The notes: generated by a model from the letters alone, not told the origin. A stretch of 35,568 bases of DNA from Clostridia bacterium (GCA_017936125.1 JAGBGE010000029.1:1-35568); one strand, 5' to 3'; shown: positions 7,501-15,207, numbered from the stretch's first letter. A program made the numbers and translations.

Positions 7501-10500
7501 CTGCCGCAACTCCGAAGGATCTTATGGACTCGGCGTCCAAGATAAAGGTTCCTACTATTACTTATAAGGACAATTACATAGAGGTGTTCCCGAGGGATCC
7601 CTTGAAGGAAATGTCCTACGAGAAGCCCTATCAGCGCAACCGCAAGGAGCGCACGGGTTATACACCGCTTCTTATGAAGCACTTCAGGCTTACCGAGAAC
7701 CGTGCGGTTGAGATGTCGTTCATCAACTCGCCTCACGTATTCGAGGTAACCGTAAACGAGGATCCCGTAGTTTCATGGTGGCATCCCACCACGTTATTCG
7801 GTCACCTCTTCGTATGGCTTCAGCCCTTCATCGCTTGGTGCCGCAGAATAGGCGCTAACGTGGAAATCTGGTTTATTGACGAGAGTACCGTAATAGCGAA
7901 GGGTGATGTTGAGAATAAAAAGAAGAGAAACGAGGAGAAGCGCAAGCGCTTCGAGAGAAAGCTTAACAAGCTGAACAGAAAGCATCGTGAGAAGCTTCTG
8001 GCGCTCGAAACGGTAATTCACGACTCCGACCGCAACACTCAGTCTTATCAGAAGAAGCTTTACAGAATCAACTCCAGATACAACCGAAAGATATACCGTC
8101 TGAAGATGCGTTGGATGAACGATTGCACCGGACGCACCAAGACAAGACTCCTCCTTGAGCAGCTCGTTCTTGAGAGAGAGCGTCTGACTGGTATGAACAA
8201 GGTTCTTGCGAAGTACCGTAGCTACGGTAGAGTCACATTCTTACCGAACGTGCTCGTGAGATACAAGCGCAAGTTCCTCAAGGCAATCACCGCGCACAAC
8301 AAGACGGCAGAGGAGCTGTCGAAGCTGCTTGACGTTCCGTTCTCGGTTGTTTCCACATCGGTTATCGAAGAGATAATCAGATATGGTAATTTAATCAAAT
8401 TCCCGCAGATAATTTGTTGCAGAGAAATCATCGAAACGATTGACAACTCGAAGAGAACTATCGGTGACAAGTGGCACGGATACGGTCTCTACACGGGAAC
8501 CTCGGGCGCGAGCGGCGCACCCGGCGGCAAATCTCCGATTATGTCTGTCGGTGCGATGGGATATGCGACCGATATGGGCGTTCCGTTCCTCAAGGCTGAC
8601 TTTGACGGAATGACGATGCTCGGTATGACTCCCGGCGGCGTGCCCCTCATAGGCTTTGGCAAGTCCGGCGAGGCGGCGATACCCTTCACGGGAACGCCGA
8701 TGATGCTTCAGGGTACCGATGATTCGATAGTCCTTGATGCAGGCTTTACCGATGCGAACGGCCCGATACTCGGTGCGGCAGATACGAATAATCCTTATTC
8801 AGGCATTCATTCCGCAGGTGTTGACGCGATCTTCACCGAGGAATACGAGGACGGTGTAAAGGATCTCAGGTCGGGAAGCACGACCGAGACGCCTCTTGAC
8901 CTTGAGGCGAAGATGATCGAGGAGAGATTCTCGAGATCACTCAGGGCGAGAAGCATGACGACGGTTGACGGAGTCGTTACATGGTGGAAGCTGTTATTCA
9001 GCGAAATCAACGTTCGCTTGATGCGAGCGCTCTTCCTCAGAGAACGCGGATTCCTCCGCTTCCTCACTCCTCGCAAGGATGCATTCACCGAGGTCGTAAA
9101 CGATATGGTTACGGCAAGGGACACTCTCGAGCTCAGCAATATTGCAAGGCTCGGAGCGATAATAGATATAGAATGTCAGCGACTCTACTCCGCGACCAAG
9201 GCGGGCATCAGACGCTCGCAGAGAGTGTGGAGCAGATGGCTGCACAACGATATCGAAAAATACAACAACATGGTAAGCGAGTTCAATACGAGGTCATCGC
9301 CTGCGCGAGCAAGCAAACGTAGCGGTAACCCACCGCCCAGACTCCGTAACGAATGGCTTGAGCCTCTTTCTCTGTCAATTCCCGACAGGATAATTCACAG
9401 GCTCGACGACAGACCCCCGACACCTCGCGTGTTAAGTCTTAGAAACAAGGTTGAGATTGACGAGCATTCGCACCCGATCACGACCGGCGGACTTTACAAG
9501 GCGCTTTACGATTACGCGACCAACAACGGTTCGCGTGTGCGTCCCTTACTCAGTCTGTTCCACGCGCTTCATATGAAGGGAGCGGCAATGTGGATAGCAT
9601 CGACGATTATCTCGTCGAGAGCGAGAAGGAACAACGCAAGACGCTTTGACAACGAGATTAGATACTACCGTATCAGATACGAGAAGGCCAGAGCGATGAA
9701 TCGCTTTAATAAGCGAAACATCAAGGCAATTGGTATGGCGAATGACCCGATCAAATATCAGAGCAAGGTATTCGAGAACCTACGCGCTTACGTTTCGACC
9801 AACTTCCGTATCGACTACAATATGCGAATCCGTCAGCTTATTTACCGTGCGCTTCGCGTGGATTACGAGATCTACTGGATAGTAACCGTCGCATTCTGCA
9901 CAGTTATCGCGCTGATGTCGCTGCTTGTAGTACCCGCGCCGGTAACTCAGGTGCTGGTGATAATGGGACTCTTGTGGGTGCTGTTACCTATTATATTCCT
10001 GGCAATCAAGTTGGTTTATAGCTTGATATTGCTCATAGTGAGCTTCGTGCTTTTGTGTACACGAAACATCTGGCTTATCCTTTACGGAGCTAGAGACGTA
10101 GAGAGAAATCGCTACGGTATCGTGCTTGCTTGCTTCACCGCGGAGCAGTACAAGGTGCTGAGCGCGGCAGAGCGACTTCACAGAAAGCCTAAATCTAAGA
10201 AGTGCAGAAGAAAGCTCCTGAGCCTTATCAATGATTATAACAAGAAGGTTGAAAAGTATTCGGGAATACTTCGAATTCCGATTACGGAAATCGAGCCCAC
10301 CACTCTTATCGAGAAGCTGACCTCGAGCGACTCCGGCAGAGAGATCACCGAGCTTCAGAACTTCATTTACGTAAGAGAGCTGGTTGAGAGAAACAAAGAG
10401 TATGAGATTGATGACCTCACGAGAAAGCGTGAGCTCGATACCATGCTTGCCTCCCTCCAGGGTGAGCTTAATGCGATTATCAATGAGATAAACGCGCAGA

Positions 10501-10778
10501 CACCGGTTGGCTCACCGGACGTTACCTTCCTTCAGACCTCAGTGCAGAAGCTCATAGGCTTCATTCAGTCGGGTGCAACGCCCACGGAGAATGAGAGATT
10601 CGAGCTTAAGCGCGACCTGATTGGAGCGATTAACAGATTTGATCTGACAGAGAATCAGATTGAGCTATTTGCGAAGGACGTTATCAAGCTGGTTGACAGT
10701 CTTGGTAAGAAGCCTAAGCGCAGAATCATCAGCGTTTTAGCGGTTGATGATATGATTGATTTGAAAACCAAAAAATAA
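4578..10778 (+). CDS. 2066-residue modular coiled-coil membrane protein, unknown
   Basis: I do not recognise a known family. Layout by approximate residue: 1-190 Lys/Ala/Glu coiled coil; 191-375 very acidic Pro/Glu/Asp/Ala tract; 430-780 modules A1 and B1; 850-1290 modules A2 and B2, with a Trp-rich amphipathic piece at 1065-1104; 1304-1428 Gly/Met/Pro-rich low-complexity stretch; 1470-1600 module A3; 1650-1760 basic coil; 1765-1838 two or three transmembrane helices; 1860-1930 module B3; then a helical tail. Each module centres on Tyr-Asn or His-Asn (527, 750, 956, 1240, 1562, 1887), flanked by helices, a proline and a Y/C-x-E-x-x-I/V-E-like end. There is no signal peptide, so most of it should be cytoplasmic and tethered late in the chain. 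It starts in the TAATG overlap with the CBS gene after AAGGGGG. A scaffold or envelope-linked structural role is a guess. Confidence 0.8.
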   Translation: MADKKKKTPDSAKEAESKVNNAQKAPENENLSMDEKLKAAAGNITKAHAKHRARNSELVKRRIKAEKETAARIAEAEKRKAENEKAAQKVADERLAAFDYAQNYRKKLLKEREAAASAAKQRDAEAREAAMREAKEAKEQTVASFIEMERQEARERSERAEALVNSVTKREIVDEDGNKVLVDRFPDDKPTAEPEAEPTATEADEVPAEAVAADEPEIAEPAPESSDADSAVKIEVAVEPEDETVEPADEATPDAETAEDAPDVAPAPESEGVPAAEDSEPDVAAEEPAADDSDAEHDADVEDGEEGEPDFEPAEAVEEADDEPEDEEPAENVEKIDDSFEMVFDDDGNLVVKSREESDEEPEPEADDDGAPKRDIPEVTDEDIKAFNDKLNKAAEKRRKERERAKGIDPDAEKTTSADDVLLQDEIISVIKAEGKRLDGSESAFKLYIKHSEDAIKSFELALREAVKSLESNRNEAEGPAIIVSILKICTKILEIRCDNLENFARLKAYKYIRNARIALHGEVDRYNEYVISYSALTGEQLTRLSTLLPDSIASGKSLAVIPSFCYKESYVEIYPDKDGNLPPDSSATVIPVAPPKSAEELIGDIELPKSKFACKAYSRKIKGAIEKLDAECKRIGELIRETKIFKKRYENELRSLDAKTPVEERSNPKYKNKVINISIKYGKKLSGIKTAKTRNAFARTRQRLFVTRLAVEKEKLKLAYTYLREVHRAGKYTQRKVAEEFFVKAMTSYNKCAEGCTKVTGIPFYTLPVSLLQRICAGEKEVNFPVVAYKRELIETVGATSRFISTAVRSDLLPNEAGYSEKSREILEKSGSFNDSLSLGDESPMTDRASAIASVMISALREGSKIVKTVDDLDDFQKKCNRAIKYFKKSLKATEKAIARAFDDDGVVIALVENLRVISNLIEVRRVAIDTAMQMKRSDIARSHSRALYKEIELYNGRAIDYMSIVGEQFSRISAATPKDLMDSASKIKVPTITYKDNYIEVFPRDPLKEMSYEKPYQRNRKERTGYTPLLMKHFRLTENRAVEMSFINSPHVFEVTVNEDPVVSWWHPTTLFGHLFVWLQPFIAWCRRIGANVEIWFIDESTVIAKGDVENKKKRNEEKRKRFERKLNKLNRKHREKLLALETVIHDSDRNTQSYQKKLYRINSRYNRKIYRLKMRWMNDCTGRTKTRLLLEQLVLERERLTGMNKVLAKYRSYGRVTFLPNVLVRYKRKFLKAITAHNKTAEELSKLLDVPFSVVSTSVIEEIIRYGNLIKFPQIICCREIIETIDNSKRTIGDKWHGYGLYTGTSGASGAPGGKSPIMSVGAMGYATDMGVPFLKADFDGMTMLGMTPGGVPLIGFGKSGEAAIPFTGTPMMLQGTDDSIVLDAGFTDANGPILGAADTNNPYSGIHSAGVDAIFTEEYEDGVKDLRSGSTTETPLDLEAKMIEERFSRSLRARSMTTVDGVVTWWKLLFSEINVRLMRALFLRERGFLRFLTPRKDAFTEVVNDMVTARDTLELSNIARLGAIIDIECQRLYSATKAGIRRSQRVWSRWLHNDIEKYNNMVSEFNTRSSPARASKRSGNPPPRLRNEWLEPLSLSIPDRIIHRLDDRPPTPRVLSLRNKVEIDEHSHPITTGGLYKALYDYATNNGSRVRPLLSLFHALHMKGAAMWIASTIISSRARRNNARRFDNEIRYYRIRYEKARAMNRFNKRNIKAIGMANDPIKYQSKVFENLRAYVSTNFRIDYNMRIRQLIYRALRVDYEIYWIVTVAFCTVIALMSLLVVPAPVTQVLVIMGLLWVLLPIIFLAIKLVYSLILLIVSFVLLCTRNIWLILYGARDVERNRYGIVLACFTAEQYKVLSAAERLHRKPKSKKCRRKLLSLINDYNKKVEKYSGILRIPITEIEPTTLIEKLTSSDSGREITELQNFIYVRELVERNKEYEIDDLTRKRELDTMLASLQGELNAIINEINAQTPVGSPDVTFLQTSVQKLIGFIQSGATPTENERFELKRDLIGAINRFDLTENQIELFAKDVIKLVDSLGKKPKRRIISVLAVDDMIDLKTKK

Positions 10779-10789
10779 AAAAATAAAAT
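10761..10789 (+). promoter_or_regulatory. Promoter of the 525-residue protein gene
   Basis: TTGAAA (10761-10766), 17-bp spacer, TAAAAT (10784-10789), overlapping the last codons of the 2066-residue gene. The expected start of transcription is close to G10796, the first base of a hairpin. Confidence 0.6.
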
Positions 10790-10795
10790 TTTTAA

Positions 10796-10813
10796 GGGGA
10801 CGAAAAAGTCCCC
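10796..10813 (+). promoter_or_regulatory. 5'-end hairpin before the 525-residue gene
   Basis: GGGGAC-GAAAAA-GTCCCC, a 6-bp GC-rich stem that would lie at the very 5' end of the transcript from the promoter at 10761-10789 and just before the AGAAGGAG ribosome site. There is no U-run, so it is not a normal terminator. Such 5'-terminal stems protect mRNA from decay, which would fit the strong codon bias of the gene. Confidence 0.55.
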
Positions 10814-10828
10814 AGAAGGAGAACAACA

Positions 10829-12406
10829 ATGAGTAAAGTAAAGAAGCAGACCAGAGTAGAGCTTCTTGTTGAAAGCATCGCTGTTGAGAAGCAGGTCCTC
10901 GTAGAACTTTGTGACGACCTCGCATCCTGCCGTGATACCCTTGACAAGAAGGGCGCAAAGGACGTGACCAAGAAGCTTGAGGCCCAGATCAAGAGATACA
11001 ACGGCCTCGTAGACGAGTACAACAAGCTCGCAGGCGAAAAGGTTGAGGGCGCGCCCAAGAACCTTCCCGCACAGATCATGGAGGGTAGCAACAACTACAA
11101 CCTCAAGACTGTTGGTAACCCCACCGTTATCAGCGTGAACGCTTACAACCCTGACGTAAGTGTTCTCAATCAGAAGGAGCTCAAGAACTACCTCGCAAAG
11201 AGCGACAAGGCTCTTAACAACGTTAAGAGCAGACTTGCTACCACTGCTCAGCAGAAGGATCAGGCTAACGGCTACAACAAGGTTCTTCTCATCATCAACT
11301 GTCTCACTTATCAGAGATACATAGTTGAGAGAATCGCTGAGAACCTTCACGTTTGCTGTCAGATCCTTGACAACAAGAAGGTAAAGGAATTCAAGAAGAC
11401 TCTTGAAACCGAGATTGCTAACTACAACAAGCTCGTTGATGAGTATGAAGTACTCACCAGAACCAAGCTTACTCGCGCTTCTACCTCTATCGCTGACGAT
11501 ATCATCGCCGGCAAGGCTTACACTCCCATTCCCTCTATCTCTTACACCGCTAACGATGGTACTACCAGAAACAGCGATGCAGAGGTTGCAGCAGTAGCAG
11601 CATCCGCAGCAGCAGCAGCTGAGAAGGCTACCAACAAGAAGAAGACCTCCAAGAAGAACAAGGAAGTTGTTAAGAAGTCTGCACTTGAAGAGAAGGCTGC
11701 TGAGCAGGCTAACAAGGACCTCTCCGTTCTTGCAAAGGGCGCTGACTTCGAGATCACTCTTCTCGAGAGCCAGAAGGATATGACCGCTTACAAGTATGGT
11801 AAGACCACCTTCGATATGAAGCAGCTCAAGAAGGACGTTGACACTAAGGTTAAGGCTCTTCAGAAGAAGCACAAGGAAGCTCTCAAGCTCGAAGAGGCTG
11901 ACAACGCTCGTTACTACGCAGTTATCACCAACGATCCCGCTACCATGGAGATCAAGGGCAACGATAAGAAGAGAGCTAAGATCGCGGCTATCCGTACCAA
12001 GATGATGGAGCTCCTTAACAAGAGAGATGAGCTTAACTCCAAGCTTCTTGCTATCTACAACGGTTCTGAAGTTAACCTTGACGGTACCAGCGTTAACCAC
12101 ACCTGGAGACAGGTTAAGTCTGACGCAGCTGAGAAGTGCATCAACAAGAACAAGGGTCTTGCAAACAAGATCGAGAAGCTTCCTGCAAGCGCAGGCGAGA
12201 AGCAGAGACTCTACAACCTTATGAACAGCAACGTAGATGCATCCTCTACTCTTGCACTCAGCAAGCATCGCCTTAAGATCAAGGAGTACAAGAACAACGT
12301 TGAGAAGAAGCAGCTTCAGAAGGATATCAAGGATATGAACCAGCTGATCAAGTCCAACACCAACGACATCAACTGGGTTATCAAGAAGATCAGCAAGCGC
12401 GCTTGA
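10829..12406 (+). CDS. 525-residue Lys-rich helical protein, paralogous to modules of the large protein
   Basis: No known family recognised. Two modules resembling those of the 2066-residue protein sit at about residues 8-85 and 145-240, each with Y-N-x-L-V-D-E-Y-x-x-L (Tyr-Asn at 57-58 and 199-200). An alanine run and Lys-rich linker follow (252-290), then a long basic helical region to the end. Codon choice is strongly biased (AAG, AAC, GTT, CTT/CTC, ATC), much more than in the upstream gene, suggesting abundant product. It has its own promoter and a GAAGGAG site. It ends at UGA 12404-12406, but the same frame stays open to 12544 and encodes a transmembrane helix. Soluble, filament-like or scaffold roles are possible; none is shown by sequence. 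Confidence 0.8.
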   Translation: MSKVKKQTRVELLVESIAVEKQVLVELCDDLASCRDTLDKKGAKDVTKKLEAQIKRYNGLVDEYNKLAGEKVEGAPKNLPAQIMEGSNNYNLKTVGNPTVISVNAYNPDVSVLNQKELKNYLAKSDKALNNVKSRLATTAQQKDQANGYNKVLLIINCLTYQRYIVERIAENLHVCCQILDNKKVKEFKKTLETEIANYNKLVDEYEVLTRTKLTRASTSIADDIIAGKAYTPIPSISYTANDGTTRNSDAEVAAVAASAAAAAEKATNKKKTSKKNKEVVKKSALEEKAAEQANKDLSVLAKGADFEITLLESQKDMTAYKYGKTTFDMKQLKKDVDTKVKALQKKHKEALKLEEADNARYYAVITNDPATMEIKGNDKKRAKIAAIRTKMMELLNKRDELNSKLLAIYNGSEVNLDGTSVNHTWRQVKSDAAEKCINKNKGLANKIEKLPASAGEKQRLYNLMNSNVDASSTLALSKHRLKIKEYKNNVEKKQLQKDIKDMNQLIKSNTNDINWVIKKISKRA

Positions 12407-12544
12407 AGGGAAGACTCCACGTTCTGGAACATTGTACTATTCATAATGCTCCTGGCGGTTGGAGCAGCAGTAATTGGTCTTGATGTGTTAAGCAAATTAG
12501 ACCTATCGCAAATATTAAATCTAAAGTCTATAATTGGAGGATAA
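12407..12544 (+). other. In-frame open extension after UGA encoding a transmembrane helix
   Basis: Directly after the UGA, 45 sense codons follow in the same frame up to TAA 12542-12544. They read REDSTFWN, then a hydrophobic stretch of about 20 residues (IVLFIMLLAVGAAVIGLDVL), then a short tail ending IIGG. No credible separate start serves this stretch; the only in-frame ATG (12446) is inside the helix and lacks a ribosome site. Its codons (CTA, TTA, ATA) differ from the biased body of the gene. It may be a readthrough tail, the remnant of a recently truncated anchor, or a sequence error. Confidence 0.5.
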
Positions 12545-12550
12545 AATATA

Positions 12551-12784
12551 ATGGCTAAGAAGAACCAGAAGTCCGGCAAGCTTGCTGAGACCGAAGTAGT
12601 TAAGGGCCGTTTTGATATGGCTCAGAAGCTTGAGAAAGAAAGACTCGAGCTCAAGAAAGAGATGGAAGAGCTTATGAAGGAATACGCTAAGGCTACCGGC
12701 ATTAGCAAGTATGGTAAGCGTAAGGCTAAGGTAGGCAAGGCAGCTAACGATTGGCAGCCCCCTGCAACCTTGCAGCTCGACTAA
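12551..12784 (+). CDS. Small basic helical protein, unknown
   Basis: A 77-residue Lys/Glu-rich protein, one long predicted helix (about residues 22-50) followed by a basic segment and a short tail NDWQPPATLQLD. I do not recognise it. Codon bias matches the 525-residue gene upstream (AAG, CTT, GCT), so the two are probably co-expressed at high level. Its GGAGG site lies within the open extension of that gene, 10 bases before the ATG. The segment MKEYAKATGIS faintly resembles the end of the YN module (DEYNKLAGEK), but it is too short to claim homology. A partner subunit of the upstream protein is a reasonable guess. Confidence 0.75.
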   Translation: MAKKNQKSGKLAETEVVKGRFDMAQKLEKERLELKKEMEELMKEYAKATGISKYGKRKAKVGKAANDWQPPATLQLD

Positions 12785-12800
12785 TTTTTTCGGAAAACTA

Positions 12801-12829
12801 TTGATTTTTCCGTAAAAGTGTGTTATAAT
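12801..12829 (+). promoter_or_regulatory. Promoter of the rimP-nusA-infB operon
   Basis: TTGATT (12801-12806), 17-bp spacer, TATAAT (12824-12829), followed by a leader of about 105 bases before rimP. Confidence 0.8.
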
Positions 12830-12852
12830 ACACATAGTTAATAGTTAATTAT

Positions 12853-12878
12853 GGGGCTGTCGCGAAAGTGACAGCCCC
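12853..12878 (+). promoter_or_regulatory. Leader hairpin with GNRA loop before rimP
   Basis: GGGGCTGTCGC-GAAA-GTGACAGCCCC forms an 11-bp stem (one G-U) capped by a GAAA tetraloop, about 15 bases into the transcript from the promoter at 12801. There is no following U-run, so it is unlikely to terminate. In an operon encoding NusA it could be a leader element or a dispersed hairpin repeat. Confidence 0.5.
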
Positions 12879-12941
12879 TTCACAATGAATTTTTCCCGAA
12901 GGAATGAGGGAAATTAAACAAAAAACTCGGAGGAATAAGCC

Positions 12942-13403
12942 TTGAAAAAAAGCGTTAAAGAAACTGTCAGGGAAGCGATATCCCCTATAATTTCGGAGCT
13001 CGGATATGACATCTGGGACGTCACCTATCAGAAGGTTGGCGCGGATTATCACCTTGAGGTGACTATTGATTCACCGAACGGCATCAACATTGAGGACTGC
13101 GAGAAGGTACACCGCGCGATTGATCCTATCCTTGACGAATGCGATCCTATTGAGGGCTTCTATTATCTTGACGTATCCTCTCCGGGTATCGAGCGCGAGC
13201 TTCGTACTGAGGCGCATATTCAGAGTCAGATAGGCGTCAAGGCGGAGGCAAAGCTCTACGCTGCCAAGGATGGCAGACGTTCTATTATCGGCATTATTAA
13301 GAGCCTTGAGGGTGATATACTTACCATCACCGAGCCCTCGGGCGATACCGAGCTTAAGCTAAGTGAGATTTCCAAGCTCACAACCATTTATTTTGAAGAT
13401 TAA
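12942..13403 (+). CDS. rimP: Ribosome maturation factor RimP
   Basis: Helps assemble the 30S subunit, acting early on the 16S central and 3' domains. The 153-residue protein has the two-domain RimP layout: an N-terminal alpha/beta domain with LGYDIWDVTYQKVGADYHLEV and the conserved SPGIERELR stretch (GFYYLDVSSPGIEREL), then a C-terminal SH3-like barrel. The start is TTG at 12942, placed 7 bases after GGAGGA, with no ATG alternative in frame. It is the first gene of the rimP-nusA-rnpM-L7Ae-infB operon, the order widely kept in bacteria. Confidence 0.93.
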   Translation: MKKSVKETVREAISPIISELGYDIWDVTYQKVGADYHLEVTIDSPNGINIEDCEKVHRAIDPILDECDPIEGFYYLDVSSPGIERELRTEAHIQSQIGVKAEAKLYAAKDGRRSIIGIIKSLEGDILTITEPSGDTELKLSEISKLTTIYFED

Positions 13404-13520
13404 GCTTTAGGGCGGAATGCGGGAGAGAACGAAAAATCTCTTGCGTCAGCCAAATAAAGCTCTCACATATATATAATAAAAGGAAAGGAACGTATATTAA
13501 ATACGTGGTACAAAGGAAAA

Positions 13521-14552
13521 ATGAACGCAGATTTCTTCACCGCCCTTGACCTTCTGGAGAAGGAAAACGGCATTTCAAAAGAGTATATGATTTCACAGAT
13601 TGAGCTTGCGCTTGCCAACGCGTGCAGACGAGAGGTTGGACCTACGACGGTTATTCGTGTGCAGCTCGACCCTAACAAGAAGGATATGAGAGTTTTCCAG
13701 CAACGCACCGTAGTGCCCGACGGAGAGGTTTACGACGACAAGAGCGAGATTTCTCTTTCTGCTGCAAAGGCTCTTTCCCGCCGTCACAAGCTCGGCGGTG
13801 TTGTTGAAACAGAGCTTAAGACTAAGGATTTTAGAAGACTTTCCGCCCAGGCAGGTAAGCAGATGATAGTTCAGGCTATCCGTACCGCAGAGCGCGAGAG
13901 ACAGACGAGAGAGTACGAGGAGAAGCGCGAGGAGATTATCACCGCAATCGTAGACAAGGTGGATACCACCACGGGCAACCTTATTCTCGACACCGGCACA
14001 GGATATGCAACCCTTCTTCACGAGGAGCAGATTCCCGGCGAGCGCTACGACGTTGGTGACAGAATCAAGGTATTCGTCTCCGAGGTTAAGAGTGGCGAAA
14101 CCCGCGGTCCTATCGTAACTCTTTCGAGAGTTCATCCCAGCTTTGTCAAGAGACTCTTCGAGCTTGAGGTTCCCGAGATTCAGGACGGCACCATCGTTAT
14201 CAAGGGTGTTGCCCGTGAGGCAGGAAGCAGAACGAAGATTGCCGTTTATTCCCGCGACGAGAACGTTGAGGCAGTCGGCTCCTGTATCGGTAAGAACAGC
14301 ATGAGAATCAATGCGATTCTCGACGAGCTTGCAGGCGAGAAGGTTGATATTATCAAATACAGCGACGACCTTGCGGAGTATGTTGCAGAGGCTCTTTCTC
14401 CTGCTAAGGTGCTTGACGTTTATCTTGAGGATGAGCGCACCTGCCGCGTTACCGTTTCCGCCGATCAGCTCTCGCTCGCGATAGGCAGAGAGGGTCAGAA
14501 TGCCAAGCTTGTTGCCCGTCTTACCGGATGCAAGATTGACATTAAGGCATAA
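13521..14552 (+). CDS. nusA: Transcription termination/antitermination factor NusA
   Basis: Binds RNA polymerase and nascent RNA to control pausing, intrinsic termination and antitermination. The 343-residue protein shows the N-terminal polymerase-binding domain (about 1-130), an S1 domain (about 135-200, TGTGYATLLHEEQIPGERYDVGD in part), and two KH domains (about 215-343) with the KH signatures VGSCIGKNSMRI and LAIGREGQNAKL. It lacks the C-terminal acidic repeats found in Gammaproteobacteria, as usual for Bacillota. ATG after AAAGGAAAA. The 117-base gap from rimP holds no gene. Confidence 0.95.
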   Translation: MNADFFTALDLLEKENGISKEYMISQIELALANACRREVGPTTVIRVQLDPNKKDMRVFQQRTVVPDGEVYDDKSEISLSAAKALSRRHKLGGVVETELKTKDFRRLSAQAGKQMIVQAIRTAERERQTREYEEKREEIITAIVDKVDTTTGNLILDTGTGYATLLHEEQIPGERYDVGDRIKVFVSEVKSGETRGPIVTLSRVHPSFVKRLFELEVPEIQDGTIVIKGVAREAGSRTKIAVYSRDENVEAVGSCIGKNSMRINAILDELAGEKVDIIKYSDDLAEYVAEALSPAKVLDVYLEDERTCRVTVSADQLSLAIGREGQNAKLVARLTGCKIDIKA

Positions 14553-14553
14553 T

Positions 14554-14835
14554 ATGGCTAAGGAAGCTACTGTACGCAAGATTCCAACCAGGAGATGCAC
14601 CGGCTGTGGTGAGCATTTTCCAAAGAACACTCTTATCAGAGTTCTCCGTACCCCCGAGGGCGAGGTTGTACTCGACCTGACAGGCAAGAAATCGGGCAGA
14701 GGCGCATATATTTGTAAGAATATCGCCTGCCTCAAGAAAGCGAGAAAGGCAAGGCGTCTTGAGACCTCGCTTGAATGTCCAATTTCGGCAGAAATTTATG
14801 AGAGAATGGAAGAGGAGCTTACGGTTGGAGAATAA
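14554..14835 (+). CDS. rnpM: RNase P modulator RnpM (YlxR family)
   Basis: A 93-residue protein of the YlxR family, shown in Bacillus subtilis to bind RNase P RNA and modulate its activity. The family marks are present: RRCTGCGE near the N terminus, with conserved Arg and Cys residues, LIRVLRTPEG and GRGAYIC. It begins one base after the nusA stop, hence translationally coupled, so I chose ATG 14554 rather than the longer open frame that starts inside nusA. Its end overlaps the next gene by 11 bases. Confidence 0.9.
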   Translation: MAKEATVRKIPTRRCTGCGEHFPKNTLIRVLRTPEGEVVLDLTGKKSGRGAYICKNIACLKKARKARRLETSLECPISAEIYERMEEELTVGE

Positions 14836-15181
14836 AACGAATACCCGACTTTGCGGTATGCTCGGCTTTGCGATGCGTGCCGGCAAGGTGATAATAGGAA
14901 CGGAGCTTGTCTGCTCGTCGATGGCGAAGCGAGGCAAGGATGCTCCAAGACTGGTTCTGATTTCGTCGACCGCATCAGACGGCACGAGGAAGAAGATACT
15001 TACGAAAAGTGAGTTTTATCATATAGAGGCAACGACGATTGAGATTGACTCCGATGAGCTCGGTCGCCTGCTTGGCAAGCTGTATGCTCCTGCGGTCGTT
15101 GCGATTACCGACGACCGATTTGCCGATGAGATTAGACGTGCGATAAGCACCTCATCCGACGAAAGACCGGCTTCAAATTAA
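14825..15181 (+). CDS. L7Ae-family ribosomal protein (YlxQ-like)
   Basis: An RNA-binding protein of the L7Ae/L30e/S12e/Gadd45 fold, whose Bacillota members bind kink-turn RNA and are encoded between nusA and infB. The body LCGMLGFAMRAGKVIIGTE is the family's typical first helix, followed by PRLVLISSTASDGTRKK. I chose TTG 14825, which lies 8-10 bases after GAGGAG and gives 118 residues of normal length; an ATG at 14798 would add nine residues inside rnpM. Physiological role is poorly defined in bacteria. Confidence 0.85.
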   Translation: MENKTNTRLCGMLGFAMRAGKVIIGTELVCSSMAKRGKDAPRLVLISSTASDGTRKKILTKSEFYHIEATTIEIDSDELGRLLGKLYAPAVVAITDDRFADEIRRAISTSSDERPASN

Positions 15182-15184
15182 CAG

Positions 15185-15207
15185 AAAGGGAGTTTCCGTA
15201 CGGAAAC
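15185..15207 (+). promoter_or_regulatory. infB ribosome site separated from start by a palindrome
   Basis: AAGGGAG (15185-15191) is the only good Shine-Dalgarno before infB, but it is 17 bases from GTG 15209 and 26 from ATG 15218. The gap contains a perfect 16-base palindrome GTTTCCGTACGGAAAC (15192-15207). Folding of this stem would bring the site next to the GTG start. Confidence 0.55.

Noticed and set aside
10655..12268. 537-residue open frame antisense to the 525-residue gene
   Set aside because: Leu/Val/Ser-rich shadow frame; the plus strand has promoter, ribosome site, codon bias and module homology.
12791..12812. CGGAAAA/TTTTCCG stem as terminator of the 77-residue gene
   Set aside because: No T-run follows on the plus strand, and it overlaps a good -35 for the next operon; kept only as a weak possibility.
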